From positions 1 through 64,000 of the forward strand of contig JAAUSF010000009.1 of assembly GCA_012033255.1 (NCBI GenBank): 64,000 nt of DNA, written 5' to 3'. Shown piece by piece: positions 1 to 9,217 of this stretch. The DNA is from Cyanobacteria bacterium RU_5_0. Its GTDB lineage: Bacteria; Cyanobacteriota; Cyanobacteriia; Elainellales; Elainellaceae. Position numbers and translations under genes: made by a program. The notes under the pieces are model-generated. The model had not been told where the DNA came from, did no database searches, and saw only the letters and a program-made list of their open reading frames with translations. The first letter of the stretch is position 1. Each line of letters begins with the position of its first letter.

Positions 1-125
1 GTTTGAGTAAAGACTACGAGTATTTGCCCACTCGCAGTGAAGCGATGATCTATGCTGCTATGGTGCATCTGATGCTCAGACGTTTAGCTCCTGCTTCCTC
101 TGCTTAACTTTTCAAACAGGTTCTA
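1..125 (+). mobile_element. 3' end of an insertion sequence (DDE transposase C-terminus plus IS end)
   Basis: The frame open from base 3 reads 34 codons to a TAA at 105-107. It contains KDYEYLPTRSEA and ends MLRRLAPASSA. The KDYE..P.xSEA..A....MLRRL pattern is typical of the extreme C-terminus of IS5/IS4-like DDE transposases. The gene begins outside the window, so its integrity is unknown. Just after the stop, bases 108-125 (CTTTTCAAACAGGTTCTA) look like the terminal inverted repeat. Family assignment rests on a short tail only. Confidence 0.6.
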
Positions 126-139
126 AGTGTCCCTCCTAA

Positions 140-1159
140 TCACCACCGATCGCGTTCTAGGTCGTAAATCGCTTTCTCCCAATACCAGTCTTCTGGCATT
201 CCGGGATGTCTTGCTTTCAGGCGTTCAACGAGTCCGGCTACAATGCGGCGATCGTCACCGACTAGCCTCAATAGCTTTTGTTGCACCGCAGAGCTGATTC
301 TGCCAGTTTGGACGGCTCGACGCGAAGGAAAGGGAACGACGTTTCTAGGATAGGTCGGGGATGCTGTTGCTTTTGGTCGTGAGGCTTTGAGGTGTTCGAT
401 CGCCTCAATCATCTGCTGTGCCATCAGTTTATCTGCCCGATGCAGATAAATCTGAGCCGCCATTCGATAATCGTCGATCGCCCCTTGCCAATCACCAAAC
501 CCCGATCGCACATGCCCTCGACTGGCATACGCTTGAGCATCTTGCGGATCGAGTTGAATTGCCCAATCCAAATCATCCATTGCGCCACCAACGTTTTTCT
601 GTTTCGCCTTTGCCACTGCTTGTTGCAGAAACTCATCTGAACTCACCAGAGAGGCGGAAGTTTGGGAGATTTGGCTCGGTTCTGGGAAGGTAGACGGTTG
701 AAGTTGGCGAATGGTTTGCAGGCAACGACGGCAGTTGGCGATGTCTTGCTGATCCAGGTATAACTCAGCCGCTTTTTTGTAGCTGGCAAGGGCTTTGTCT
801 ATTGCACTCTGTCGCTGTCGGGCTGCACCTAACAAACTATAGGCTGCCGCATGATCCGGTTTCAGAAGAACGGCTTGTTTGGCATCATCGATCGCGGCTT
901 CAGTGCTGCCTGCGGACAGGTGGGCTAAACCACGAGCATAGTAGAGACTAGCATTATTGGCATCACTCAGCAGGGCACGAGTGTAATCGGTGATTGCGCC
1001 TTGGAGATGATTCAATTTGAAGCGAACCAGCCCCCGATTGTAGTATGCCTCCGTAAAATCAGGAGCGAGTTGGAGCGCCTGATCGAATGCAACGATCGCG
1101 CCTTCCAAATCTCCTGCATCTGCTTTTGCAAGTCCCTGTTGATACAACTCCCGGTGCAT
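140..1159 (-). CDS. Tetratricopeptide-repeat protein
   Basis: This 339-residue soluble protein is built from TPR units. Four or five helical pairs in the N-terminal half show the A..Y..RG and A....A..L.P signatures (for example AYYNRGLVRFKL). Two more lie around residues 190-250, and a proline/threonine-rich linker follows. The C-terminal 60 residues (QQKLLRLVGDDR, then WYWEKAIYDLERDR) match a tail common on cyanobacterial TPR proteins. TPRs are protein-interaction scaffolds, and the partner cannot be inferred. A TTG start at 1180 is possible, but the ATG at 1159 is preferred because AGAAAGG lies 11 bases upstream. No signal peptide is seen. It lies downstream of psaK on the same strand but is separated from it by a terminator. 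Confidence 0.85.
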   Translation of the reverse strand: MHRELYQQGLAKADAGDLEGAIVAFDQALQLAPDFTEAYYNRGLVRFKLNHLQGAITDYTRALLSDANNASLYYARGLAHLSAGSTEAAIDDAKQAVLLKPDHAAAYSLLGAARQRQSAIDKALASYKKAAELYLDQQDIANCRRCLQTIRQLQPSTFPEPSQISQTSASLVSSDEFLQQAVAKAKQKNVGGAMDDLDWAIQLDPQDAQAYASRGHVRSGFGDWQGAIDDYRMAAQIYLHRADKLMAQQMIEAIEHLKASRPKATASPTYPRNVVPFPSRRAVQTGRISSAVQQKLLRLVGDDRRIVAGLVERLKARHPGMPEDWYWEKAIYDLERDRW

Positions 1160-1225
1160 CGTGATTGAATCCTTTCTCAATGTGGTGTTGTATTTCCATC
1201 TTGCCTTGTCACGCTCAAAGAGCGC

Positions 1226-1253
1226 AAAAAAGCCAGGAAATCAGTATCCTGGC
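1226..1253 (-). terminator. Rho-independent terminator of psaK
   Basis: A 7-bp perfect stem (GCCAGGA at 1232-1238 with TCCTGGC at 1247-1253) encloses an 8-base loop. Read on the minus strand it is followed by six T residues (1226-1231). It lies 30 bases beyond the psaK stop, so it should end the psaK transcript before the TPR gene. Confidence 0.75.
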
Positions 1254-1282
1254 ACTTGCTTTATTTCAAAAAAAGAAAAACA

Positions 1283-1531
1283 TTAAAGTACGCCCAAATT
1301 GGCTAATCCAAGGATGATCCCTGTTCCTAAGAGATGACCAAAACAGACGGCTCCGATGAAAGCTGGCACTCCAAGACCGATCGGCACAGGGAATTGAGGA
1401 GCAACATTGGGATATTTGACGACGCGGCTGGCTAGCGCGATCGCTGCAACGTTGCTGAGAATCATAACTAAGCCAGTGGATAGGCTCCAAGCTGGAGTAT
1501 TAGGAACGGCGGCTAGTAGTGTAGTAAACAC
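1283..1531 (-). CDS. psaK: Photosystem I reaction centre subunit PsaK
   Basis: This 82-residue protein has two hydrophobic helices (about residues 15-38 and 55-78) joined by a short hydrophilic loop with KYPNVAP. This is the PsaK/PsaG fold. The C-terminal FGHLLGTGIILGLANLGVL is characteristic of PsaK. PsaK sits at the edge of the photosystem I core, binds peripheral chlorophylls and contacts associated antenna. The start is GTG at 1531, supported by an AGAAGGAGAG ribosome binding site a few bases upstream. The usual family length is 80-90 residues, so the gene looks complete. It appears monocistronic, with its own terminator. Confidence 0.93.
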   Translation of the reverse strand: MFTTLLAAVPNTPAWSLSTGLVMILSNVAAIALASRVVKYPNVAPQFPVPIGLGVPAFIGAVCFGHLLGTGIILGLANLGVL

Positions 1532-1655
1532 CTGCTTCTCTCCTTCTGTAAGTAATTGGCAACCTGAGGTGAATTCTTACCAAAAAACGGCAACCCATAG
1601 GCACATTCCGCATCAATAGTTAACATTGTCGTTCACATTATCGGTAATCGGTATT

Positions 1656-1676
1656 CCCCATTCCCCATTCCCCATT
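1656..1676. repeat. STRR heptamer repeat, 3 x CCCCATT
   Basis: Three exact CCCCATT units are followed by a partial CCCA, and AATCGGT-type heptamers precede them (about 1640-1654). The same CCCCATT unit recurs at 9218-9238 and near 58225. Heptameric short tandem repeats are known from cyanobacterial genomes. Confidence 0.8.
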
Positions 1677-1763
1677 CCCAAATTAATTCTTTATGGGACT
1701 TTTTCAGAAGCCATTCAAAGCAAGGGAGAATGAAGAGCGTGGTTTCGATCAGGAGTAGCCGTT

Positions 1764-2273
1764 ATGCTTTCCCTCCGTTGGCGTAAAATTTTCGCCTCCG
1801 TCCTGCTGTGTCTCGTGTTATTTGTCTCTGCTTGTAGCACAACAGAACCTTCTCGGTTTTCTCAGACGCAAGAGGAAACCACTCAGAGAGATGCGCCTCC
1901 TGCGGTTGCTGATGAAGCGGTTCAAGGTGGCAATTTCAACAAGTTCTTTCCTCGATCGGTCCAAGGGTATGAGGTTGTTCCGGCTCAGGAGAAGCAAGGG
2001 TTTGCAGAGTATAAAGTCAATCAAGATGGTAAGAATGTGGCGATGCTAGCCATCAACGATACGACGGGAACACCTGCCGCCCAGAAGTTTCAAAACAGTA
2101 CAATGACGATCGCAGGCTATCCTGCGGTTGAGCAAGGACAAAACGCGACGGCGGTTCTCGTGAACGATCGCTTTCAGGTGAAAGTTCTGTCTCGCGATCC
2201 CTCCTTCACCAAAGACGATCGAGCCGCTTGGATCGAAAAATTTGACCTGCAAGGGTTAGCCAATCTATCGTAA
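1764..2273 (+). CDS. Putative lipoprotein of unknown function
   Basis: This 169-residue protein starts with a lipoprotein signal: basic MLSLRWRK, a hydrophobic stretch, then the lipobox LFVSAC with the lipidated Cys at residue 24. A Gln/Thr-rich linker follows, and then a globular region of about 115 residues from FNKFFPRSVQGYEVV to the end. The globular part resembles conserved cyanobacterial proteins without an assigned function, and no catalytic motif is visible. It is probably membrane-anchored on the periplasmic or thylakoid-lumen side. It stands alone, divergent from psaK, with heptamer repeats in its upstream region. Confidence 0.7.
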   Translation: MLSLRWRKIFASVLLCLVLFVSACSTTEPSRFSQTQEETTQRDAPPAVADEAVQGGNFNKFFPRSVQGYEVVPAQEKQGFAEYKVNQDGKNVAMLAINDTTGTPAAQKFQNSTMTIAGYPAVEQGQNATAVLVNDRFQVKVLSRDPSFTKDDRAAWIEKFDLQGLANLS

Positions 2274-2452
2274 TGGCTTTTTGTGATAACGTTGGGTTTT
2301 GGATTTTAGAGCCTGAAGCTTATTCTTACGTTTGTGTACCGTTTTTTGTGTGCCGCTTCATTTAGCAGACGAAATAGGCTTCATTCAAGATTGCAACTCT
2401 AAAATCTAAGAGTGCCGCACGTCTGACCATTCGTTCTCTTAAGGAGTGAACT

Positions 2453-3343
2453 GTGAGTAAACCAGTAATTTATGAAGTGGTCGATCGACTGCCCACAGGC
2501 GGTGTCACGGTGATGGCATTAAAATCCCTGGATTTTGTGCTTCCAGGACAGTGGCAGAATTTGACTGGGTTTGAAAACACGATTCGCACGGTGACAGGTG
2601 AAACCGATGAGAGCCTGATTCAGCAAATTGGCGATCGGGCTGTCACCCTCTTCAACGACAAATCAGAAGGCTATCAACGGGCACTCTGGCTCTATCAAAC
2701 CGTCGATTCAGCATCTGGAATGTTGGGCACGGCGGCTTTGGCAAACAAAATCGGGCAGGATATATCCTTCCTGGGAATCCTGAAAAATCTTACGCCCAAA
2801 CCCGAAAAACTCCAGAGTATCGACCTCTGCGTCAAGTTAGTCGTAGAACTGGTCGCGTTTTGCCAAATCAACGGTATTCCAGGTGATAGCATCGGAGACT
2901 TTTTGGCAGCCCTTAAGGATTACGGCGGCGAATCGCTGATACGGATGGCAGCCCTTGTTTGCTTTGATGGGTTGATCCCGCTTGGCGGCGATTTTGCTGA
3001 CAAAGCCTTGTCTGTATTCAAGCAAACTTCTCCCTCTGAACTGGAGAAAAACCAAACCTTCAAAGGGGTGAATGATCTGATTCCGGGTAATAATCCTACC
3101 GGGAAACACAGTTTCATCACGGAGAGCTTTGAATCGACTAAGGGCTGGATGAATGGTTTCGTGGCATCAAAAGGGTTGACCCCTGAAAAAGTAGTAGACA
3201 ATCTGCAAAAGTTTGTCGATGTCTCCAAAGACAAGCTAGACTACCTCGGTGCATTTATGGATATGTACGTCAAATACTATGAACACACCGGAGTTCAGAC
3301 TTTGGCACGTCGCTTGATCGAACGATCGGTTGCTGAGATTTAA
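2453..3343 (+). CDS. Conserved hypothetical protein
   Basis: This 296-residue protein is predicted soluble and mostly helical. The GTG start at 2453 is chosen because AAGGAG lies at 2441-2446. There is no signal peptide and no recognised catalytic motif. A weakly hydrophobic stretch around residues 160-178 (LIRMAALVCFDGLIPLGG) is probably a buried helix. I do not recognise the family. It is transcribed alone and faces the nucleotide-sugar operon, with a hairpin terminator between them. Confidence 0.7.
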   Translation: MSKPVIYEVVDRLPTGGVTVMALKSLDFVLPGQWQNLTGFENTIRTVTGETDESLIQQIGDRAVTLFNDKSEGYQRALWLYQTVDSASGMLGTAALANKIGQDISFLGILKNLTPKPEKLQSIDLCVKLVVELVAFCQINGIPGDSIGDFLAALKDYGGESLIRMAALVCFDGLIPLGGDFADKALSVFKQTSPSELEKNQTFKGVNDLIPGNNPTGKHSFITESFESTKGWMNGFVASKGLTPEKVVDNLQKFVDVSKDKLDYLGAFMDMYVKYYEHTGVQTLARRLIERSVAEI

Positions 3344-3374
3344 CGATTCGTTCATGTCATTTAGGCGATCGGAT

Positions 3375-3395
3375 GGGCATCCTTTACGGGTGCCC
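3375..3395 (+). terminator. Hairpin terminator after the 2453-3343 gene
   Basis: GGGCATCC (3375-3382) pairs with GGGTGCCC (3388-3395) over 8 positions with one T-G wobble and a 5-base loop. It is followed by a T-rich run (TTAGGTTTT). It lies 31 bases after the upstream stop codon in a convergent gap. Confidence 0.5.
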
Positions 3396-3467
3396 TTAGG
3401 TTTTGAGAGTCGGTGGAAGCTTGGGTGGAACGGACATCTCACTCTACAAAGCAAGATGCCCGATCGA

Positions 3468-4787
3468 TTACACTGTCGCAGCGACTTTCGCTTCAGCAGG
3501 CGCAAAGTAGGCATCTTGCTCAGCCCGGAGCTTATCGCATAAACGACCTTCCGGTCGCTCTACATCGTCATAGGTCAGGACTTGATCTTTAGCAATATCC
3601 CGCTTCAGACGGCAGCCTTCCGCTAAACCCATCGGCAACAAACGCTCCGTCCGCACAATCTCAGACTTCTCACACTGTCCGTAGGTCATATAGCAACCAA
3701 TGCCATCGATCGTTTCGCCTGCTTTCAGGTCGGTCTTGGCGGTGGTAATCACATCCACTTTCGGTGCGCCCATCGGAGCCAAAACAACATCCTTAAACAG
3801 GACAACACGAGCGACTGACAGAGGCACTTCAAAGTGACAGAGGTGATAGGGCGTGTAGAAGCTGTAGAGCGGACCTTCGCCCAACTTATACAGGTTCAGG
3901 TAGTGTTTCTGCTTCGGATCATCGTGCGTTCCAAAGACATAGACACCGGGACCTGGCTTAGCCCCAACGACGTAATCGACGATGCCGCCTAGCTCTTTGA
4001 GTTGGTCAATGTCATACATCTTGGTCATTTCATCCACATGACCCGTGAAGTTTTGACCGATCATGCCGCGCTGGGAAACGGTCATGCCTGTCGCATTAGC
4101 CACGATCGCCTGCTCAAACGAGATCTTCGTGCCATCCGCAAAGCTTGTCACCATGTGAACATTCTGTCCCCATTTTTTGGCAAAGCCCTCTTGCGTCGTC
4201 GGATTGCGGTAGGGATCTTGTAAGCCTTTGATGTTGCCACAAACGAGAGGCGTTAACCCGATGCTCTTGACGAAGCGATAGAGGTTCGCCTGCACTCCAG
4301 GCTGATCACCATCGCAAGCCGACAGAATTACCCCTTCGCGATCGGCATAGACTTTCAGGATCGAGCCAAGCGTGCCATCCAACTCAGCGTTCATCAGGAT
4401 GACGTGCTTTTTATGAGCGATCGCTTCTAACACCACATGGGCGCTGAATTCGATCGCGCCTGTGACTTCAACGAGGGCATCAAGACCTTCGGCACGGCAG
4501 AGCAACATCGGATCGTCGGTAATGGCATATTTACCTTGGGCGATCGAGTCTTCCAGTTCTGCAACGGTTTTCACTTCGCGGAAGTCTTCAATACCTGCTT
4601 CGGTGTACGCCCGTTTTGCCGTATCCAGGTTGCGGTTAAAAATAGCAACTAATTCCATCCCCGGAACAGAATGGGTGATTTGGTTGGCAATGCCGCGTGC
4701 CATGAAACCAGCCCCAATCATCCCAACTTTAATCGGATTGCCCGCTTCCTGACGGGCTTGCAGTGCAGTATCAACAATAAACATCAT
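3468..4787 (-). CDS. NAD(P)-dependent oxidoreductase with C-terminal SAF domain
   Basis: The 439-residue protein has a Rossmann nucleotide-binding motif near the N-terminus (VGMIGAGFMARGIA, about residues 21-34). The central domain resembles homoserine-dehydrogenase-like oxidoreductases (DALVEVTGAIEF, HVILMNAELDGT). The C-terminal third (LFKDVVLAPMGAPKVDV to the end) resembles a SAF domain, the fold found in FlgA and sialic acid/antifreeze-type proteins. The substrate is unknown. As last gene of the sugar operon it starts 4 bases after the rfbC-like stop, with GGAG as ribosome binding site inside the rfbC end, so the two should be translationally coupled. Its context implies reduction or oxidation of a sugar-derived intermediate, which is an inference. 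Confidence 0.8.
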   Translation of the reverse strand: MMFIVDTALQARQEAGNPIKVGMIGAGFMARGIANQITHSVPGMELVAIFNRNLDTAKRAYTEAGIEDFREVKTVAELEDSIAQGKYAITDDPMLLCRAEGLDALVEVTGAIEFSAHVVLEAIAHKKHVILMNAELDGTLGSILKVYADREGVILSACDGDQPGVQANLYRFVKSIGLTPLVCGNIKGLQDPYRNPTTQEGFAKKWGQNVHMVTSFADGTKISFEQAIVANATGMTVSQRGMIGQNFTGHVDEMTKMYDIDQLKELGGIVDYVVGAKPGPGVYVFGTHDDPKQKHYLNLYKLGEGPLYSFYTPYHLCHFEVPLSVARVVLFKDVVLAPMGAPKVDVITTAKTDLKAGETIDGIGCYMTYGQCEKSEIVRTERLLPMGLAEGCRLKRDIAKDQVLTYDDVERPEGRLCDKLRAEQDAYFAPAEAKVAATV

Positions 4788-4791
4788 GGCG

Positions 4792-5337
4792 CTATACTCC
4801 TACAGTAATGGGTTGAAAGGGTGCCCAAGCAGAATCTTTGTCGGAGATCACCGTGATTGGCATGGGCCACTCAATATTGAAAGCGGGATCATCATATCGG
4901 ATGCCACATTCGTAACCAGGCGTATAGAATTCACCCACCTGATAAACCACCTCAGCGCCATCAGTGAGGGCTTGATAGCCATGAGCAAACATCTCTGGAA
5001 CGAATAGTGCGCGTCGGTTATCGGCAGTCAACTCTACGCCAATGTAGTGCAGATAGCTGGGAGAGTCGGCACGCAGATCGATAATTACATCATAGATCGC
5101 GCCTTTGGTACAACGGACTAGTTTCGTTTCTGCGGCTGGAGGCGTTTGATAATGCATTCCTCTGAGCGTTCCCGCTTTGTAGTTGAACGAGAGATTGCAC
5201 TGAGCAACGCTATTCTTCAAACCATGCGCTGCAAATTCTTTGGCGCAAAACGTCCGAGCGAACGCACCTCGATCGTCTCCCTTCAATTCCAGATCAATAA
5301 TGAATGCGCCTTTCAGTTTAGTTTCAGTAAAAATCAT
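4792..5337 (-). CDS. rfbC: dTDP-4-dehydrorhamnose 3,5-epimerase family protein
   Basis: This 181-residue cupin-fold protein has the RmlC active-site segment GMHYQ, with the putative catalytic base His62, and the later Y.P..E.GIRYDDP and IEWP motifs. It has the usual family length. RmlC enzymes epimerise C3 and C5 of 4-keto-6-deoxy nucleotide sugars. No rmlA, rmlB or rmlD is present here, and the first operon gene makes CDP-glucose. The real substrate may therefore be a CDP- rather than dTDP-linked sugar, and the gene symbol denotes the family only. Confidence 0.85.
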   Translation of the reverse strand: MIFTETKLKGAFIIDLELKGDDRGAFARTFCAKEFAAHGLKNSVAQCNLSFNYKAGTLRGMHYQTPPAAETKLVRCTKGAIYDVIIDLRADSPSYLHYIGVELTADNRRALFVPEMFAHGYQALTDGAEVVYQVGEFYTPGYECGIRYDDPAFNIEWPMPITVISDKDSAWAPFQPITVGV

Positions 5338-5401
5338 GCCTTATCCTCATTTAGAGTTGATGCATCGATAACTCACTGTAAGGGTGAACGGCGGTTCGCC
5401 C

Positions 5402-6430
5402 CTACTTGCCACTCCAAAAGAAATCTTTGTCAATTTGCTGAGTGCGAATCAGGTATTCCAATTGCTTCAGACGAGTAAACCCTCTGGATTCAAACACGTC
5501 TTTCGTCATGTCGATTTGAGAGAACACGTTGTAAAGCTGTTGGGCACCGCGACGAGCATCCCAATCGCACTTGAAGCCAGGAAGGTGAGAGTTAATTTTC
5601 TCAAAGGAAACGCGATAGCTGCGATTATCGGCACCGCTTTGACCAAAGCTTAGCTCACAGCCAGGGAAGCTTTCTGCCACGATTTCAGCGATCTCCCGCA
5701 CTCGGTAATTATTGGCGGTATCACCCACGTTAAAAATTTGGTTGTGGATGATGTCTCGTGGCGCTTCGAGAACGCAGGCGATCGACTTGGCAATATCCAG
5801 CGCATGAACTAGAGGACGCCACGGTGTCCCATCACTAATCATTTTGATCTCTTTCGTTGTCCATGCCAAGCCTGCCAGGTTATTGAGCACGATGTCAAAG
5901 CGCATCCGAGGAGACGCCCCGAACGCAGTAGCATTCCGCATAAACGTGGGAGAGAAATTATCATCCGCCATCGGTTTAACATCCCGCTCTACGAGTGCTT
6001 TACACTCGGCATAAGCGGTTTGAGGGTTGACTGCCGACTCTTCCGTCACATCGCCCTCAGTCGCCACGCCATAAACGCTACAGGAAGACATATAAACAAA
6101 GCGACGCACCCCTGCCTGCTTCGCCAATTCAGCCAAGCGAACAGACCCTTTGTGGTTAATGTCGTAAGTGATGTTGGGAGAGAGTTGTCCGGTGGGGTCA
6201 TTGGAAAGCTCCGCCATATGGACGATCGCATCCATCCCTTGTACATCTTCCAGGGTGATATGGCGGATATCTTTGTTGAGGGTTTTAGCTGTCAAATTTG
6301 TGCCGTTGTAGAGCCAACCGACCTTATAGAATCCTGTGTCTACTGCCGTTACTTCATGTCCCTTTTCTAACAGAAGTGGCGCAAGCAATGAACCCAGATA
6401 ACCTTCGGTACCAGTGACAAGTACTTTCAT
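5402..6430 (-). CDS. SDR-family nucleotide-sugar epimerase/dehydratase
   Basis: The 342-residue protein is an extended short-chain dehydrogenase. It has the NAD-binding GTEGYLG motif at residues 7-13, the SSCSVYG strand carrying the active-site Ser, and the YAECK catalytic Tyr-x3-Lys. FNVGDTANNY near residue 230 is typical of nucleotide-sugar epimerases and 4,6-dehydratases. The exact reaction cannot be read from sequence. In this operon it could be the 4,6-dehydratase or the epimerase acting on CDP-glucose. It sits 64 bases upstream of the rfbC-like gene. Confidence 0.82.
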   Translation of the reverse strand: MKVLVTGTEGYLGSLLAPLLLEKGHEVTAVDTGFYKVGWLYNGTNLTAKTLNKDIRHITLEDVQGMDAIVHMAELSNDPTGQLSPNITYDINHKGSVRLAELAKQAGVRRFVYMSSCSVYGVATEGDVTEESAVNPQTAYAECKALVERDVKPMADDNFSPTFMRNATAFGASPRMRFDIVLNNLAGLAWTTKEIKMISDGTPWRPLVHALDIAKSIACVLEAPRDIIHNQIFNVGDTANNYRVREIAEIVAESFPGCELSFGQSGADNRSYRVSFEKINSHLPGFKCDWDARRGAQQLYNVFSQIDMTKDVFESRGFTRLKQLEYLIRTQQIDKDFFWSGK

Positions 6431-6532
6431 TGATGTTTTCCTAGCTAACTTAAGTCTCTATACGTGGATAACTGTGAAATTCCATACGATTTGGCGTGAG
6501 CCATACCCACCCACTCGCAACGAACCTGTTCC

Positions 6533-7747
6533 TTAGGCGCGGACTGTCGATCGCAGATGCTCTGGCTCCGGAATTTGATCGACTACGGCTTTGCCAATCT
6601 CGATCGACGAAGTAGCTGCCGGAGACGGGGCATTGCAGACATGAACAGAGTGTTGCCCTTTGATAATCAGGAAGTCGTCTACCAACTTGCCATCGTTCAT
6701 TAAAGCTTGCGCCCGAACGCCCGCATGAGTTGGCACAACATCCTCCATCTGCACGTCCGGAATTAACCGTTGTAAACTGCGAACGAAAGCGGCTTTGCTA
6801 AAGGAACGAATGATTTCCTGGAAGCCTTCGTCGTAGTGTTTGGCGGCGAGTTTCCAGAAGCCCGGAAAAGTCATTACTTCTGCGAAGTCGCGCAGATCAA
6901 AATCTGTCTTGTGATAGCCTTCCCGTTTGAGGCTGAGTACGGCATTAGGACCGGCATGAACACTTCCGTCGATCATGCGCGTGAAATGCACACCCAGGAA
7001 GGGGAAATCTGGATTTGGCACCGGATAAATTAATCCTTTAACCAAACCGCGTTTTTCAGGAGTGAGTTCGTAATATTCTCCTCGGAAAGGCACGATCTTG
7101 GCTTGTGGATCAACCTTGCCGAGTTTGGCGATGCGATCACTATGCAATCCCGCACAGTTGATCACAAATCGAGTTTCAAATTCACCCTGTTTCGTTTCAA
7201 GCACTTGTCCCTTAGACGTTTCGACAATCTTCTCAACTTTCGTGTTGAGTCGCAGATCACCACCCTGACGCTGGACAATCTCAGCGTATTTCTGGCACAC
7301 CTTCTTGTAGTCAGCAATGCCCGTCGAGAAGACGCGAATTCCGGCAATGCAGTTGACGTGAGGCTCGATCTCTCGCACTTCTTCAGCCGTGATTTTGGCG
7401 ATCGGGATGTCGTTCTGCAACCCGCGCTGATAGAGGTTTTCCAGCAACGGAAGCTCTTTCTCCTCAGTCGCCACAATCACTTTGCCGCACACTTCATGCG
7501 GGATATCATGCGCTTGGCAAAACTCCACCATCGACTGGCAACCCTCGCGGCAAAATTTTGCCTTAAAGCTACCTGGCTTGTAGTAGACGCCAGAGTGAAT
7601 CACGCCACTGTTGTTGCCTGTCTGGTGAAACGCCCATCGGCTCTCTTTTTCCAGAACCAGAATCTTTGAATCTGGGTATCGCTTACTTACAGCCATCGCG
7701 GTAGACAGACCCACAATGCCGCCACCGATGATCGCAAAATCATACAT
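6533..7747 (-). CDS. lhgO: L-2-hydroxyglutarate oxidase-like FAD enzyme
   Basis: The 404-residue protein belongs to the DAO-type FAD oxidoreductases. It shows the FAD-binding IIGGGIVGLSTA motif at the N-terminus, a second segment HQTGNNSGVIHSGVYY, VINCAGLHSD in the middle, and NAPSPAATSSIEIG near the C-terminus. These are hallmarks of LhgO, which oxidises L-2-hydroxyglutarate to 2-oxoglutarate and feeds electrons to quinones. Its place in a nucleotide-sugar operon is unusual, and a related 2-hydroxy-acid or sugar-derived substrate is possible. Confidence 0.85.
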   Translation of the reverse strand: MYDFAIIGGGIVGLSTAMAVSKRYPDSKILVLEKESRWAFHQTGNNSGVIHSGVYYKPGSFKAKFCREGCQSMVEFCQAHDIPHEVCGKVIVATEEKELPLLENLYQRGLQNDIPIAKITAEEVREIEPHVNCIAGIRVFSTGIADYKKVCQKYAEIVQRQGGDLRLNTKVEKIVETSKGQVLETKQGEFETRFVINCAGLHSDRIAKLGKVDPQAKIVPFRGEYYELTPEKRGLVKGLIYPVPNPDFPFLGVHFTRMIDGSVHAGPNAVLSLKREGYHKTDFDLRDFAEVMTFPGFWKLAAKHYDEGFQEIIRSFSKAAFVRSLQRLIPDVQMEDVVPTHAGVRAQALMNDGKLVDDFLIIKGQHSVHVCNAPSPAATSSIEIGKAVVDQIPEPEHLRSTVRA

Positions 7748-7809
7748 ATGCTTTTAATTGCTCTAGAACAAAAAACGTGAACGACTGAACTCCAGACAAG
7801 AACACAGAC

Positions 7810-8583
7810 TTACCAAACTTTCCAAGGCGCGTTACCCTTCTTCCACAGATCTTCCAGATAGTTTTTATCACGAAGAGAATCCATCGGTTGCCAGAAGCCT
7901 GTGTGTCTGAAGGCAGAAACTTGTCCATCATGCGCCAACTTTTGTAGCGGCTCGTTTTCCCACATGATGGTGTCATCCGCGACATATTCAACGGCTTCAG
8001 GTTCGAGAACGAAGAAACCCCCATTGATCCAAGCGCCATCCCCTTCTGGCTTCTCGTGGAATTGCTGAATTTTGGTTTGCTCGTGTTCCAGAGCAATCGC
8101 TCCAAACCGTCCGGGGGGCTGCACAGCTGTCAGCGTCGCTAAAGTGCCTTGCTCTTTGTGGAATTTCACTAGTTCAGTGACATTGACATTGCTCACCCCA
8201 TCTCCATAAGTGAAGCAGAAAGTTTCATTGCCAATGTGTTCACGGACACGCTTGAGGCGTCCTCCGGTCATCGTGTTTTCACCTGTATCAACTAACGTGA
8301 CTCGCCACGGTTCAGCATTACCTGCATGAATATTCATTTGATTAAAGCGCATATCGAATGTGACATCAGACATGCGGAGGAAGTAATTGGCGAAGAACTC
8401 TTTGATCACATAGCCTTTATAGCCACAGCAAATGATGAAGTCATTAATACCGTGAGTAGAATAAATTTTCATGATGTGCCAGAGAATCGGGCGACCACCA
8501 ATCTCGACCATCGGTTTTGGCTTCACTGTCGTTTCTTCGCTCAGGCGAGTTCCCAATCCACCAGCCAGAATTACAGTCTTCAT
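7810..8583 (-). CDS. rfbF: Glucose-1-phosphate cytidylyltransferase
   Basis: This 257-residue nucleotidyltransferase has the N-terminal signature AGGLGTRL, then [18 protein letters not shown], the metal-binding YGDGVSNV, and [16 protein letters not shown]. Length and motifs match RfbF, which makes CDP-glucose from glucose-1-phosphate and CTP, the first step towards CDP-dideoxyhexoses and related sugars. An AGAGG ribosome binding site lies 7 bases before the ATG. It heads a minus-strand set of five genes with gaps of 62, 102, 64 and 4 bases, probably one operon driven from the 8584-9352 region. Confidence 0.92.
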   Translation of the reverse strand: MKTVILAGGLGTRLSEETTVKPKPMVEIGGRPILWHIMKIYSTHGINDFIICCGYKGYVIKEFFANYFLRMSDVTFDMRFNQMNIHAGNAEPWRVTLVDTGENTMTGGRLKRVREHIGNETFCFTYGDGVSNVNVTELVKFHKEQGTLATLTAVQPPGRFGAIALEHEQTKIQQFHEKPEGDGAWINGGFFVLEPEAVEYVADDTIMWENEPLQKLAHDGQVSAFRHTGFWQPMDSLRDKNYLEDLWKKGNAPWKVW

Positions 8584-9136
8584 GCAATTACCTCTTCGCT
8601 CACGATGGGATCATGTTTATAAATGAATTCATTACTTGACTTACAAATTCCAGGCAAAACTAACTCAAAAGTTCCTAAAATTTTTTTAAGCCAATTGGGT
8701 TAAGTGAAAGGGAAAAGTTCTCCCAGATTACCCGTTGAAGCACGTATCCAAAGTTCTGTCAATTGGTTCGATCAAAGTTAACTAGCCAATGATACGGAGG
8801 TTTAAAAAACTACTTGTGCAGTTTTCCATTCCCCTCTCCGCATCGGGGAGGGTCTCTTGATCACAAAAATCCTTTTCAAACATCCTCTAAGTGCCGTAAA
8901 AATCAGGATCACGACTAGACTCTTTGCTCTGATTTTCAACAGATCAGTTTTGAATACTTCAATCTACAGTGAGATTAACAGGAACTTTGAAGGGAAGCTG
9001 TGAAGACAGGGTAAATAAAGGATTTCCTATATGAAAACTGCATGAAAAGTTTACAAAGCGATCGTGCGATAACCGTATGAACGACAGAATAGAGGTGCAA
9101 AGACCCAGTAAATTCACGGCTTTTCTGGGTAATCGG

Positions 9137-9178
9137 AATTGGTAATTGGTAATCGGTGATCGGTCATTGGTGATGGGT
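9137..9178. repeat. STRR heptamer repeat, 6 x (A/G/C)AT(T/C/G)GGT
   Basis: Six consecutive heptamers read AATTGGT, AATTGGT, AATCGGT, GATCGGT, CATTGGT, GATGGGT. They resemble the TTGGTCA class of cyanobacterial heptamer repeats. A separate CCCCATT x3 cluster follows 39 bases later. Confidence 0.8.
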
Positions 9179-9217
9179 CATAGAAACATCCAACACTTTA
9201 TCTAGATCAAGGATCTT

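Noticed and set aside
7103-7669. 188-residue plus-strand ORF opposite lhgO
   Set aside because: It is an antisense shadow of a well-supported gene with no family resemblance.
8690-8800. Possible tRNA-like T-loop (GGTTCGATCAA near 8767)
   Set aside because: No acceptor, anticodon or D arm can be paired around it.
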